Source: Polynucleobacter sp. MWH-UH24A (GTDB lineage: Bacteria; Pseudomonadota; Gammaproteobacteria; Burkholderiales; Burkholderiaceae). From it: DNA of 64,000 bases. The DNA is taken from the NCBI RefSeq assembly GCF_018687475.1, contig NZ_CP061292.1, positions 868,001-932,000 of the forward strand, read 5' to 3'. Of this stretch, positions 1-8,605 are shown in pieces (the first letter of the stretch is position 1; each line of letters starts with the position of its first letter). The translations under genes were made by a program, and so were the position numbers. The notes under the pieces were generated by a model. That model was not told the DNA's origin, ran no database searches, and saw only the letters and a list, made by a program, of their open reading frames with translations.

Positions 1-1
1 G

Positions 2-256
2 ATTGCAGTGATGGGACCGAAGGGTGCCGTTGAAATTATCTTCCGCGAAGAAAAAAATGATTCGCAAAAGATTGCCGAGCGTGAAGCGGAATACAAAGCG
101 AAGTTTGCGAATCCATTTGTCGCAGGACGGCGTGGCTATATCGACGATGTGATCATGCCCCATGAATCACGTAAGCGCATCGCACGATCGCTGGCCATGC
201 TCCAAGATAAGGATTTACAAAATCCACCCCGTAAACATGGCAACATCCCACTTTAA
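2..256 (+). CDS. Acyl-CoA (probably propionyl-CoA) carboxylase, beta subunit, 3' end only
   Basis: The window opens inside this gene, and only the last 84 codons are visible. The tail contains MGPKGAVEIIFR and a C-terminal RRGYIDDVIMPHESRKRI stretch, both typical of the carboxyltransferase (beta) subunit of acetyl/propionyl-CoA carboxylases. This subunit moves the carboxyl group from biotin to the acyl-CoA in the cytoplasm. The gene for the biotin-carrying alpha subunit starts 22 bases downstream, so the two form an operon. Propionyl-CoA is the more likely substrate because of that pairing and the VOC-fold gene after it, but the substrate pocket lies outside the window, so acetyl- or methylcrotonyl-CoA cannot be excluded. 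Confidence 0.85.
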   Translation: MAVMGPKGAVEIIFREEKNDSQKIAEREAEYKAKFANPFVAGRRGYIDDVIMPHESRKRIARSLAMLQDKDLQNPPRKHGNIPL

Positions 257-278
257 TTTAATCGACTGACCAATCACT

Positions 279-2291
279 ATGTTTAAGAAAATCTTAATTG
301 CTAACCGCGGTGAAATTGCATGCCGAGTGATGTTGACCGCTAAACGGTTGGGGATCCAAACGGTAGCGGTTTATTCTGAGGCGGATGCCGAAGCCCGTCA
401 TGTAAGGATTGCCGATGAGGCCGTTTGCATTGGACCACCACCATCACGAGAGTCGTATTTGCGTATGGATCGCATAATTGCTGCCTGCAAAGAAACAGGA
501 GCGCAAGCAGTGCATCCAGGCTACGGGTTCTTGTCTGAGAACGAAGAGTTTGCCAAACGGGTTGAGGAAGAGGGCATTATCTTTATTGGCCCTAAATACC
601 AATCGATTGCTGCGATGGGTGACAAGATTGCCTCCAAGAAACTCGCTCTTGAGGCGAAAGTAAATACCATCCCCGGTCACAATGCAGCCATTGATGACCC
701 ACAGGCTGCGGTAAAAATTGCGCAGGGCATTGGTTACCCTGTGATGATCAAGGCCTCCGCTGGAGGTGGTGGTAAGGGATTACGCGTTGCGTATAACGAT
801 CAAGAAACTGCCGAAGGCTTTGTGGCCTGCAAAAACGAAGCACTCAATAGTTTTGGTGACGATCGCGTGTTCATTGAGAAGTTTGTGGAAGAACCTCGCC
901 ATATCGAGATCCAGGTATTGGGTGATGCGCATGGCAATGTGGTGTATCTGTGGGAGCGTGAGTGCTCCATTCAGCGCCGCCATCAAAAAGTGATTGAAGA
1001 AGCACCATCACCCTTTTTGGACGATGCCACCCGTAAAGCCATGGGCGAGCAAGCGGTTGCTCTTGCTAAAGCAGTTCATTACCAATCAGCAGGTACTGTT
1101 GAGTTTGTGGTTGGTAAGGATAAGTCCTTCTACTTCTTAGAAATGAACACGCGCTTGCAGGTTGAGCATCCGGTCACCGAATGCATTACAGGACTTGATC
1201 TTGTGGAGCAAATGATCCGAGTGGCCGCTGGCGAGAAGTTGGCCTTTACCCAAAACCAAATCCCACGTAAAGGCTGGGCCATGGAGTGCCGCATCAATGC
1301 GGAAGACCCATTACGTAACTTCTTACCCTCGACCGGGCGCTTAGTGAAATATCAGCCACCCGCATCAAACGATGGTGTACGAGTTGATACGGGTGTGTAT
1401 GAGGGCGGTGAGATCCCGATGTATTACGACTCCATGATTGCCAAACTGATTACGCATGGAGCCAATCGCGATGAAGCGATGAGCAAAATGCGCGGAGCGC
1501 TCAATGAGTTTGTGATTCGGGGAATTCATTCAAACATTCAATTCCAATCCGCCTTGTTGCAGCACCCACGTTTTCTATCGGGCCAGTTCAATACTGGATT
1601 CATTGCTGAAGAGTTCCCCAAAGGATTCTTAAAAGAATCCGTTCTACCAACTGACCCCAATCGTTTACCAGCCCTAGCCAGTTTTGTGCACCGCCGGTAT
1701 TTGGAGCGCGCCAAATTGCTTGAAGGGCAACTCTTGGGCCACGAGATGAAGATTACGCAAGAGTTTGTGGTGATGCATGGTGAGACTTCCTACAACACCA
1801 AGATTGAGCAGCGTGATCACGGTTACCAAATATCCGTCAAGGCCAATCAAGGAAAACACGCGATGACGGATTATTTCCTTGAGAGTGATTGGCAACCAGG
1901 TTCCATTCGCTTGGCGTATCGCTTAAACGATGGGCCCATGGCATGTGCGCAAGTGGAGCGCCCAGGATTGGGCTATGTGTTGATGCAAGATGGCGTGCAT
2001 TTTGACTGCGTGGTGCTTAGTCCATTTGGGGCAGAGTTGCAACGGCGCATGCCCTATAAAGCACCACCTGACACATCGAAGTTATTACTGTCACCGATGC
2101 CCGGTCTCTTAACGAAGTTGCATGTCGCTAAAGGGGATAAGGTCACCGCAGGTCAAAAACTCGTTGTGATTGAGGCCATGAAAATGGAGAACACGCTATT
2201 TGCCGCACAAGATGGCATCGTGGCAGATATCTGCGCTAGTGAAGGATCGAGTCTAACGGTTGATCAAATCATTATTCAGTTTGCAAAGTAA
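279..2291 (+). CDS. pccA: Acetyl/propionyl-CoA carboxylase, biotin carboxylase/BCCP alpha subunit
   Basis: The 670-residue protein has the fused layout of acyl-CoA carboxylase alpha subunits. An N-terminal biotin carboxylase domain starts [17 protein letters not shown]. An ATP-grasp glycine loop (GGGGKG) lies near residue 163 and [14 protein letters not shown] near residue 290. A linker follows, then a C-terminal biotinyl domain with AMKMEN; Lys635 in that motif is the predicted biotin attachment site. It carboxylates its own biotin using ATP and bicarbonate and passes CO2 to the beta subunit encoded just upstream. The length fits propionyl-CoA carboxylase alpha chains. The alternative is a methylcrotonyl-CoA carboxylase alpha chain. 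The stop is followed after 5 bases by the next gene, so the operon continues. Confidence 0.88.
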   Translation: MFKKILIANRGEIACRVMLTAKRLGIQTVAVYSEADAEARHVRIADEAVCIGPPPSRESYLRMDRIIAACKETGAQAVHPGYGFLSENEEFAKRVEEEGIIFIGPKYQSIAAMGDKIASKKLALEAKVNTIPGHNAAIDDPQAAVKIAQGIGYPVMIKASAGGGGKGLRVAYNDQETAEGFVACKNEALNSFGDDRVFIEKFVEEPRHIEIQVLGDAHGNVVYLWERECSIQRRHQKVIEEAPSPFLDDATRKAMGEQAVALAKAVHYQSAGTVEFVVGKDKSFYFLEMNTRLQVEHPVTECITGLDLVEQMIRVAAGEKLAFTQNQIPRKGWAMECRINAEDPLRNFLPSTGRLVKYQPPASNDGVRVDTGVYEGGEIPMYYDSMIAKLITHGANRDEAMSKMRGALNEFVIRGIHSNIQFQSALLQHPRFLSGQFNTGFIAEEFPKGFLKESVLPTDPNRLPALASFVHRRYLERAKLLEGQLLGHEMKITQEFVVMHGETSYNTKIEQRDHGYQISVKANQGKHAMTDYFLESDWQPGSIRLAYRLNDGPMACAQVERPGLGYVLMQDGVHFDCVVLSPFGAELQRRMPYKAPPDTSKLLLSPMPGLLTKLHVAKGDKVTAGQKLVVIEAMKMENTLFAAQDGIVADICASEGSSLTVDQIIIQFAK

Positions 2292-2296
2292 TCATC

Positions 2297-2758
2297 ATGA
2301 GCCGACCATTCAAGATCTTAGGTATCCAACAAATTGCCATTGGTGGCACTGACAAGCAAAAACTGAAAGCCTTGTGGGTGGATCTCCTTGGACTGCAATA
2401 CAAAGACACCTTCGTATCTGAGCGCGAGAACGTCGATGAGGATATTTGTGCCATCGGTCATGGCCCCCATGAAGTTGAAATTGATTTGATGCAACCGTTT
2501 GATATTGAGAAAAAGCCAGCGGTGCATCAAACGCCACTCAATCATATTGGCCTGTGGGTCGATGATTTACCAAAAGCAGTGGAGTGGTTAACGCAGCAAG
2601 GACTGCGCTTTGCCCCTGGCGGTATCCGCACAGGAGCGGCTGGCCATGACATTATTTTTGTTCATCCCAAAGCCAATGAAGAATTTATGTTTTCAGGTGA
2701 AGGAGTCTTGATTGAGTTAGTTCAAGCACCACCCAATGTGATTGCCGCATTGGCATAA
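2297..2758 (+). CDS. VOC (glyoxalase/epimerase-fold) protein, possible methylmalonyl-CoA epimerase
   Basis: This 153-residue protein has the paired beta-alpha-beta-beta-beta modules of the vicinal oxygen chelate superfamily. Candidate metal ligands are Gln11/His-containing strands, including [11 protein letters not shown] near residue 81 and a terminal [11 protein letters not shown] with the usual Glu. It starts 5 bases after the carboxylase alpha subunit. That position suggests epimerisation of the methylmalonyl-CoA made by propionyl-CoA carboxylase, but methylmalonyl-CoA mutase is not in the window. It could equally be a lactoylglutathione-lyase-like enzyme of other specificity. The fold is clear; the reaction is inferred from context. 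Confidence 0.7.
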   Translation: MSRPFKILGIQQIAIGGTDKQKLKALWVDLLGLQYKDTFVSERENVDEDICAIGHGPHEVEIDLMQPFDIEKKPAVHQTPLNHIGLWVDDLPKAVEWLTQQGLRFAPGGIRTGAAGHDIIFVHPKANEEFMFSGEGVLIELVQAPPNVIAALA

Positions 2759-2766
2759 ACCCCGAT

Positions 2767-2796
2767 TTGTGTGCAGTGCAACAAATCAGGCATAAT
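2767..2796 (+). promoter_or_regulatory. Candidate sigma-70 promoter of malate synthase
   Basis: TTGTGT (2767-2772) and CATAAT (2791-2796) are separated by 18 bases, 47 bases before the malate synthase ATG. A TTAGGAG ribosome site follows at about 2830-2836. The spacing is acceptable, but neither hexamer is perfect. Confidence 0.4.
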
Positions 2797-2842
2797 AGTC
2801 ATCAATTTGTCATTAAATCCTTAAAACCGATTAGGAGTATTC

Positions 2843-4432
2843 ATGTCTGGCGCCCCAACCATCGAATCCAATGGCATTGAGCTCAAAGCTAAACTCAATC
2901 CGGATTTCGCAACCGTTGTTTCCCCCGATGCCCTCGAGTTTGTTGCTAAATTGCATCGAGCCTTTGAGCCCCGCCGTCAAGAACTCCTCAAAAAACGAGT
3001 CGAACTAGCGAAAAAATTAGACGCTGGACAAAAACTCGATTTCTTACCTGAGACCAAATCAATCCGTGAGGGCGATTGGAAGATTGCTCCAGTACCGAAG
3101 GCTTTGCAAACCCGGCGCGTTGAACTAACCGGTCCAGTGGATGCCAAGATGGTGATTAATGCGCTGAACTCTGGTGCCGATTCGTATATGGCGGACTTTG
3201 AGGATTCCAATAGTCCCTATTGGGAAAACATCGTCCAAGGGCACGTTAATTTAAAGAAAGCTGCGCGCCGCGATATTGAGCTCAATCTCTTTGGTAAGGA
3301 ATATAAGCTCAATGAGAAAACCGCGACGCTAATTGTTCGCCCTCGCGGTTGGCATCTTGATGAGAAGCACGTCCTAGTGGATGGTCAGCGCGTATCGGGT
3401 GGCATTTTTGACTTCGCCATCTTCACCTTCAACAGTGGCAAGTATTTGGAAGCAAGAGGCTTGGGACCATTTTTCTATTTGCCTAAGATCGAAAGCCATC
3501 TCGAAGCGCGTTTGTGGAATGATATTTTCACCATGGCTGAGAAAGAGCTTGGCATGAAGCACGGTAGCATTAAGGCAACCGTATTGGTAGAGACCATTAA
3601 CGCAACTTTTGAGATGGACGAGATTCTCTATGAGTTGCGTGACCACAGCGCGGGTTTAAACGCAGGTCGCTGGGACTACATCTTCTCCGCGATTAAAAAG
3701 TTCAAGCTGGATAAAAATTTCTGCTTAGCCGATCGCGTGAAAGTAACCATGACCTCGCCTTTCATGCGCTCGTACGCACTCTTTCTATTAAAGACCTGCC
3801 ATAAGCGTGGCGCCCCAGCAATGGGAGGCATGAGCGCGTTCATCCCAATTAAGAACGATCCTGAAAAGAATGCAATCGCACTTGCTGCCGTATCGACGGA
3901 CAAGCGTCGCGAGGCAACCGATGGCTATGACGGCAGTTGGGTTGCTCACCCTGGCTTGGTTGAGCTGTGCATGAATGAGTTCAAAGCCGTATTGGGTGAT
4001 AAGCCCAATCAATTTGATCGGCAACGCGATGACATTCAAGTAACGGCTGCCGATTTACTCAACTTTGCCCCAGAAGGCCCCATTACGGAAGCAGGACTAC
4101 GTTACAACATCAACGTGGGTATTCATTACATGGGCGCTTGGTTGGCGGGCAACGGTTGTGTGCCTATCCACAATTTGATGGAAGACGCGGCTACCGCTGA
4201 GATCAGCCGCTCGCAAGTTTGGCAGTGGATTCGCTCACCCAAAGGGGTTCTCGATGACGGTCGCAAAGTCACCCTTGAGCTAGTTCGTCAACTAATTGGT
4301 GAAGAGTTAAAAAAGGTTAAGGATTCAGGTGCCGTTGGACAGTTTGACCGATCTGCCAAGATTTTTGAGGATCTGGTTGCCAATGATCATTTTGTGGAGT
4401 TCTTAACTCTGCCGCTGTACGAAGAATTCTAA
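2843..4432 (+). CDS. aceB: Malate synthase A
   Basis: This enzyme condenses glyoxylate with acetyl-CoA to malate, the second step of the glyoxylate shunt. The 529 residues match the length of the A isoform (about 530) and not the longer G isoform (about 720). The family signature RDHSAGLNAGRWDYIF is present near residues 266-281, and the N-terminal region carries the DSNSPYWENIVQG segment of the TIM barrel. The ATG at 2843 has a good ribosome site (TTAGGAG). The gene has its own upstream gap and no isocitrate lyase partner here. Glyoxylate is also consumed by gcl at 54.9 kb, so the window holds two competing uses of this metabolite. Confidence 0.95.
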   Translation: MSGAPTIESNGIELKAKLNPDFATVVSPDALEFVAKLHRAFEPRRQELLKKRVELAKKLDAGQKLDFLPETKSIREGDWKIAPVPKALQTRRVELTGPVDAKMVINALNSGADSYMADFEDSNSPYWENIVQGHVNLKKAARRDIELNLFGKEYKLNEKTATLIVRPRGWHLDEKHVLVDGQRVSGGIFDFAIFTFNSGKYLEARGLGPFFYLPKIESHLEARLWNDIFTMAEKELGMKHGSIKATVLVETINATFEMDEILYELRDHSAGLNAGRWDYIFSAIKKFKLDKNFCLADRVKVTMTSPFMRSYALFLLKTCHKRGAPAMGGMSAFIPIKNDPEKNAIALAAVSTDKRREATDGYDGSWVAHPGLVELCMNEFKAVLGDKPNQFDRQRDDIQVTAADLLNFAPEGPITEAGLRYNINVGIHYMGAWLAGNGCVPIHNLMEDAATAEISRSQVWQWIRSPKGVLDDGRKVTLELVRQLIGEELKKVKDSGAVGQFDRSAKIFEDLVANDHFVEFLTLPLYEEF

Positions 4433-4448
4433 ATTTAGGACGCTAGGC

Positions 4449-5174
4449 ATGCGCATCTTGGCCATCGACACTTCGACCTCGTGGTGTTCGGTGGCCTTAT
4501 GTTTTGATGATCAGCCGATTGTGCATCGGCACGAGCAACTTGGTTCAAAAGCCAGTCAACATCTCTTGCCATGGTGCAGTGAACTACTTCAACAGCTTGG
4601 CGCAGGCTTTAAAGATCTTGATGCGCTCGCGGTGGGAGTCGGGCCCGGCGCATTCACTGGAGTGCGCCTCTCGGTTGCGGTTGCTCAAGGCTTATCAATC
4701 GGTTCGCAATTTCCAGTTATTCCCGTAACCAGTCTTGATGCCATGGCATTGCAATTTGTAGAGCACTATCAAACGCCTCAAAATACGACATTCACCATGG
4801 CTCTGGATGCCCGCATGGGTGAAGTCTATTGGGCCCGCTATCAACGCAATGCAACCCAACCCAATCCCCTTCATCCCATTCAACTGACGGTGCCTGCTGA
4901 GATCCCAGATAACGGCGAGGACCTAATTGCCGGAAATGCACTGGCCGAGTACACCGATTACTTTGCCAATCATTTTGTTGGCCGACAGTTTGATGCGCAA
5001 TTAGTACCCAACGCACTGAGTATCTTAGAACTTGCCAAAGCCCGTTACCAAGCCGGCCAAGTAATTTCGGTCGAGCAGCTTGAACCCCTTTATATCCGTA
5101 ATAAAGTCGCCCTCACTACCCAAGAACGTAATGATGCCGCCAGCCGTGCCCCAACCGGTCATTTGCTTGGCTGA
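4449..5174 (+). CDS. tsaB: tRNA threonylcarbamoyladenosine biosynthesis protein TsaB
   Basis: TsaB is the inactive TsaD paralogue that scaffolds the TsaBDE complex making t6A37 in ANN-decoding tRNAs. The 241-residue protein opens with MRILAIDTSTSWCSVAL, the ASKHA-fold phosphate-loop strand, followed by HLLPWCSELL and VGVGPGAFTGVRLSVAVAQGL, both characteristic of TsaB. The C-terminal portion is divergent, as usual. The next gene, rimI, overlaps its 3' end in another frame. The tsaB-rimI pairing is common in proteobacteria. Confidence 0.93.
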   Translation: MRILAIDTSTSWCSVALCFDDQPIVHRHEQLGSKASQHLLPWCSELLQQLGAGFKDLDALAVGVGPGAFTGVRLSVAVAQGLSIGSQFPVIPVTSLDAMALQFVEHYQTPQNTTFTMALDARMGEVYWARYQRNATQPNPLHPIQLTVPAEIPDNGEDLIAGNALAEYTDYFANHFVGRQFDAQLVPNALSILELAKARYQAGQVISVEQLEPLYIRNKVALTTQERNDAASRAPTGHLLG

Positions 5175-5661
5175 GCTCGTTTTGGAGTTGATGACCGAGC
5201 CAGATCTGGATACGGTCATGGCGATTGAGGCTAGCTCCCATCGTCACCCGTGGTCACGCGGTAACTTTATCGATTCAATTCAAGCAGGCCATTGGGCATA
5301 TTGCCTTCGCGAGGTGAGTGATCCCGGTAAACGAATATGGGCCTACTGCATTTTGCTTCCAGCGGTGGATGATCTGCATCTACTGAACATTACGGTGGAT
5401 ACCGATCTACGTGGTCAGGGTGTGGGGCTGCGCCTCATGAGCGCTATTCAAGCGATAGCGAGTAATTTGTCGATCCCACGCATCTTGCTCGAGGTTCGTC
5501 CAAGCAATGAAGCGGCGATCGCTCTGTATGAGAAGGCAGGGTATGAGGAGTTAGCACGACGCAAAGCCTATTACCCAGTAGAATCGTCTTCTGGAATTCG
5601 CGAAGACGCGATTGTGATGGTAAAAAACATCGACTGCTCAGTCAAACCCTATGCACATTGA
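5134..5661 (+). CDS. rimI: Ribosomal-protein-alanine N-acetyltransferase RimI (GNAT)
   Basis: This GNAT-fold acetyltransferase modifies the N-terminal alanine of ribosomal protein S18. Conserved features are VMAIEASSHRHPWSRGNF, LLNITVDTDLRGQGVGLRLM (the acetyl-CoA pyrophosphate loop with the R-x-x-G-x-G pattern) and EVRPSNEAAIALYEKAGYEE. An open frame extends upstream to a TTG at 5080, but homology begins near residue 20. I therefore prefer the tandem ATGs at 5131/5134, inside the end of tsaB; the ATG at 5191 is also possible. The 3' end overlaps the next gene by 11 bases, implying translational coupling. Confidence 0.88.
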   Translation: MPPAVPQPVICLAELVLELMTEPDLDTVMAIEASSHRHPWSRGNFIDSIQAGHWAYCLREVSDPGKRIWAYCILLPAVDDLHLLNITVDTDLRGQGVGLRLMSAIQAIASNLSIPRILLEVRPSNEAAIALYEKAGYEELARRKAYYPVESSSGIREDAIVMVKNIDCSVKPYAH

Positions 5662-6151
5662 TGAACGCTCACGTTACTTGAAAGAAATGGGAATCACAGA
5701 GTGGTCTGTGCGCTCCACTGCGAATGACTCCGAGCCAACTGCATCGCCAACTGCCGAGTCTCAACACGCCATTCCAAATCAAGAGCCCAAAGTGTATTGG
5801 CTGTTTTATGGTCAAGCGCCCGGCGGGGATCAAGAGCGCTTATTTCAGAACATGATTTTGGCGCTCGGGCTCTTACCTAAAGAATGGGAATGGCGCTCAC
5901 CAACGAATACACAAACACCGAATACGCATTTACCATGCGTGGCATTTGCCTTTGGTGAGCAAGCTGCACAGGTATTAAGTGGTGAGCAAGAGCCACTCAC
6001 CCAGTTGCGCGATGTCGTGCTTGAGATTGCTGGTCAAGATATCCCATTGATTGCAAGCTTTGATCTGGCCCACTGCCTAAACCGGCCAAAAGATAAAGCC
6101 TTAGTCTGGCAAGACTTATTACTGGCTCGCTCCGTATTGCAATCCCTCTAA
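5651..6151 (+). CDS. holD: DNA polymerase III psi (HolD)-like protein on a degenerate uracil-DNA-glycosylase fold
   Basis: The 166-residue protein has three parts. Residues 7-21 (SRYLKEMGITEWSVR) resemble the N-terminal clamp-loader-binding peptide of E. coli HolD, which as I recall it contains LGITQWSLR. A low-complexity linker follows. From residue 48 there is a shrunken family-4 uracil-DNA-glycosylase-like domain with GQAPGGDQE, FGEQAAQVLSGEQEPLTQLR and RPKDKALVWQDLLLA. The catalytic HP motif is replaced by DL (residues 138-139), and only two Cys remain, so the Fe-S cluster and glycosylase activity should be absent. It follows rimI with an 11-base overlap; in E. coli holD also neighbours rimI. 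Psi bridges chi and the clamp loader. The alternative call is an inactive UDG remnant. Confidence 0.65.
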   Translation: MHIDERSRYLKEMGITEWSVRSTANDSEPTASPTAESQHAIPNQEPKVYWLFYGQAPGGDQERLFQNMILALGLLPKEWEWRSPTNTQTPNTHLPCVAFAFGEQAAQVLSGEQEPLTQLRDVVLEIAGQDIPLIASFDLAHCLNRPKDKALVWQDLLLARSVLQSL

Positions 6152-7471
6152 TTAGTGCTTGGCCTCACCAATCAGATGCAGTGAGTCGTACTCGGCCTGA
6201 TTGGCTTGATGTTTTTTAATCACGAGCCACATGGTGAGCGCAACACCCAAACCAAATCCTGTAATTACGATCGGAACAGGAACGTCGAGCCAAATTAAGA
6301 GCGCATACAGCATGAGCATCATGAGTACCGAGAGGTTCTCATTGAAGTTCTGAACCGCAATGGAGTGACCCGCAGACAGTAAGACGTGACCACGGTGTTG
6401 TAAGAGGGCATTCATGGGAACCACAAAGTATCCCGCTAACCAGCCCACTGTAATGAGGAGCGCATAGGCAGGGATGAGATTGAAGTTGACTTCCAATGCC
6501 CCGATCTTAAAGAGCACGATCGAAGGAATATATTCAATATGGTAAATGGCCATGATGCACACCAGTAAGCCCATGACGACGCCATAAGGTAAGACCTTTA
6601 AAGCGGATTTCAATGGAATGCGCGATGCAGCCCAAACTGCACCCCCTGCAACACCAATGGCGGAAACCGCTTGCAAGATAGCCCCTTGCGAGAGGTTCAT
6701 ATTGAGCGCGGTCTCAGCCCACTTCAACACAATGAACTGCAGGGTCGCACCAGCACCCCAAAATAAGGTAGTTACCGCCAACGAGATTTGGCCCAAACGA
6801 TCACGCCACAGAATATGAAAACCCACAAAAAAATCTTTGGTCAACTGAATGGGGTTAAGGTGCTGCTCAGGGTAGCGGGCTCCCGTATCTGGGATCTTTA
6901 AGTTAAAGAGTGCTGCGATCAAGTAAATAAACATAATGATCGAGATTGCGGATTCAGCAGGACTATCCACCCCGGTCGCAACCATCGGCAAGTCAAAACT
7001 CATGAGCGTGGCAGATACCTTGGCGCTAATTAATACGCCACCCAATACCGTGCCAGCAATGATGGAGCCAACCGTTAAGCCCTCGATCCACCCGTTTGCC
7101 GCCACCAACTTTTCTGGGGGAAGTAATTCGGTCAAGATGCCGTATTTGGCTGGGGAGTAGGCAGCTGCTCCGAGACCAACGATTGCGTAAGAAGCCAATG
7201 GATGGGCGCCCAAGAGCATGGCAGCACACCCAATAATTTTGATGGTGTTGGTGATGAACATCACCTGACCCTTGGGTCTGGAGTCAGCAAAGGCTGCGAC
7301 AAAGGCAGCCAACAATACATACGAGAGCACAAAGAAAAGTTTGAGAAGCGGGGTCATCCAGTCCGGGGCAGCCAGCTGGGCTAAGAGGGCGATGGCCGCA
7401 ATCAGCAGAGCGTTATCAGCGAGCGACGAAAAAAATTGCGCCGCCATAATGGTGTAAAAACCTGGTTTCAT
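6152..7471 (-). CDS. lplT: Lysophospholipid transporter LplT (MFS)
   Basis: This inner-membrane major facilitator protein flips lysophospholipids inward for re-acylation. The 439 residues contain about 12 hydrophobic segments. The start FYTIMAAQFFSSLADNALLIAAIALL and the segment AAYSPAKYGILTELLPPEKLVAANGWIEG are diagnostic of LplT. E. coli pairs lplT with the acyltransferase aas; no aas is adjacent here. Its stop abuts the stop of the convergent HolD-like gene (TAA then TTA on the plus strand). Its start is 48 bases from the predicted start of the divergent alr gene, so the two promoters share that gap. Confidence 0.9.
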   Translation of the reverse strand: MKPGFYTIMAAQFFSSLADNALLIAAIALLAQLAAPDWMTPLLKLFFVLSYVLLAAFVAAFADSRPKGQVMFITNTIKIIGCAAMLLGAHPLASYAIVGLGAAAYSPAKYGILTELLPPEKLVAANGWIEGLTVGSIIAGTVLGGVLISAKVSATLMSFDLPMVATGVDSPAESAISIIMFIYLIAALFNLKIPDTGARYPEQHLNPIQLTKDFFVGFHILWRDRLGQISLAVTTLFWGAGATLQFIVLKWAETALNMNLSQGAILQAVSAIGVAGGAVWAASRIPLKSALKVLPYGVVMGLLVCIMAIYHIEYIPSIVLFKIGALEVNFNLIPAYALLITVGWLAGYFVVPMNALLQHRGHVLLSAGHSIAVQNFNENLSVLMMLMLYALLIWLDVPVPIVITGFGLGVALTMWLVIKKHQANQAEYDSLHLIGEAKH

Positions 7472-7519
7472 TCGTACAATTGCTTCATTTACTAGATTAG
7501 AGCATGAAAGGGGAGATTT

Positions 7520-8605
7520 CTGGAGCGCCCGATTCTGGCAACGATTAACACTGCTGCATTAGGCCACAATTTAAGGCGGGTCAGAGAACTCGCCGGTAAT
7601 TCTCGCATATGGTCTGTGGTTAAAGCCCGTGCCTATGGCCATAGCTTAAAGGCGGCGCTGGTGGGGCTCTCACAAACCGATGGTTTTGCAGTCTTAGATC
7701 TTGATGATGCGCGCTGGTTGCGGGTCCAGGGGTGGACCAAGCGGATCTTGCTTCTGGAGGGTCTTTTCCAAGAGGCGGACATCCCGGCAGCGATTGAGTT
7801 GAACTGCGATATGGTGGTTCATAACCCCAATCAAGTCACATGGCTTGAGAAGCAGAGTCATCCCATGACCATCTTCTTAAAACTTAATTCCGGGATGAAC
7901 CGATTGGGTTTTCGTCCCGAAGCTTACCGGCTTGCATACCATCGCTTGCATGCTGCTGGTCACCGCATGAACCACATGACCCATTTTGCAAATGCCGATT
8001 ACATCGATCGCGAACCGTCCGTGGGCGCGCAAATGGAGTGCTTTACCAGCACGATTGATGGATTAGCCGGCGAGACCTCACTAGCCAATTCTGCAGCGGT
8101 CTTATGGCATCGCAATGCCTTGGGTGATTGGGTTCGTCCTGGCATTATGTTGCACGGTATTTCCCCATCCGGTCAGTTTGCGGATATTGCCCATGCTAAT
8201 TTGCAAGCGGTGATGACTCTCTCCAGTTCGATCATCGCCATTCAAGACTTAGAACCCGGCGACGCCGTGGGTTATGGATCCCGATATCGAGCAACTCAAC
8301 CCATGCGAATTGGTGTCATCGCCTGTGGCTATGCCGATGGCTATCCTCGCCATGCCAAGGATGGCACTCCGGTCTGGGTTCATGCCAAGGAACCTGGCCA
8401 ATCCCGAATTTGCCCGATTGCGGGTCAGGTCTCGATGGATATGCTAACCATTGATCTAACCCACGCTCCATGGGCAAGCGTTGGCACTAAAGTGGAACTG
8501 TGGGGCAAGAACCTACCCGTGGATGATGTGGCGATGCATGCCCAAACGATTGGCTACGAACTGGTGTGCGCGATTGCACCCCGGGTACCGCTTGAAGTTA
8601 TTTAG
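7520..8605 (+). CDS. alr: Alanine racemase with an apparent CTG start codon
   Basis: This PLP enzyme interconverts L- and D-alanine for peptidoglycan. In-frame homology begins ERPILATINTAALGHNLRRVREL and runs into VVKARAYGH, where Lys35 is the PLP-binding lysine. No ATG, GTG or TTG occurs in frame before that lysine except the GTG two codons upstream of it, which would remove the first strand of the barrel. An in-frame TGA at 7505 limits extension. CTG at 7520 gives 361 residues, the normal family length, and is preceded by AAAGGGGAG at 7507-7515. The catalytic-tyrosine region GYGSRYRA and a C-terminal beta domain are present. A one-base indel in the G-run that would restore the ATG at 7504 is the alternative. 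Confidence 0.9.
   Translation: MERPILATINTAALGHNLRRVRELAGNSRIWSVVKARAYGHSLKAALVGLSQTDGFAVLDLDDARWLRVQGWTKRILLLEGLFQEADIPAAIELNCDMVVHNPNQVTWLEKQSHPMTIFLKLNSGMNRLGFRPEAYRLAYHRLHAAGHRMNHMTHFANADYIDREPSVGAQMECFTSTIDGLAGETSLANSAAVLWHRNALGDWVRPGIMLHGISPSGQFADIAHANLQAVMTLSSSIIAIQDLEPGDAVGYGSRYRATQPMRIGVIACGYADGYPRHAKDGTPVWVHAKEPGQSRICPIAGQVSMDMLTIDLTHAPWASVGTKVELWGKNLPVDDVAMHAQTIGYELVCAIAPRVPLEVI

Noticed and set aside
5080..5133. A TTG start extending RimI upstream
   Set aside because: The extension is translated from the 3' end of tsaB in another frame and has no homology; the ATGs at 5131/5134 are better.
7504..7548. A 14-codon leader peptide overlapping the start of alr
   Set aside because: Short frames occur by chance; without conservation it is kept only as a remark under the CTG-start finding.
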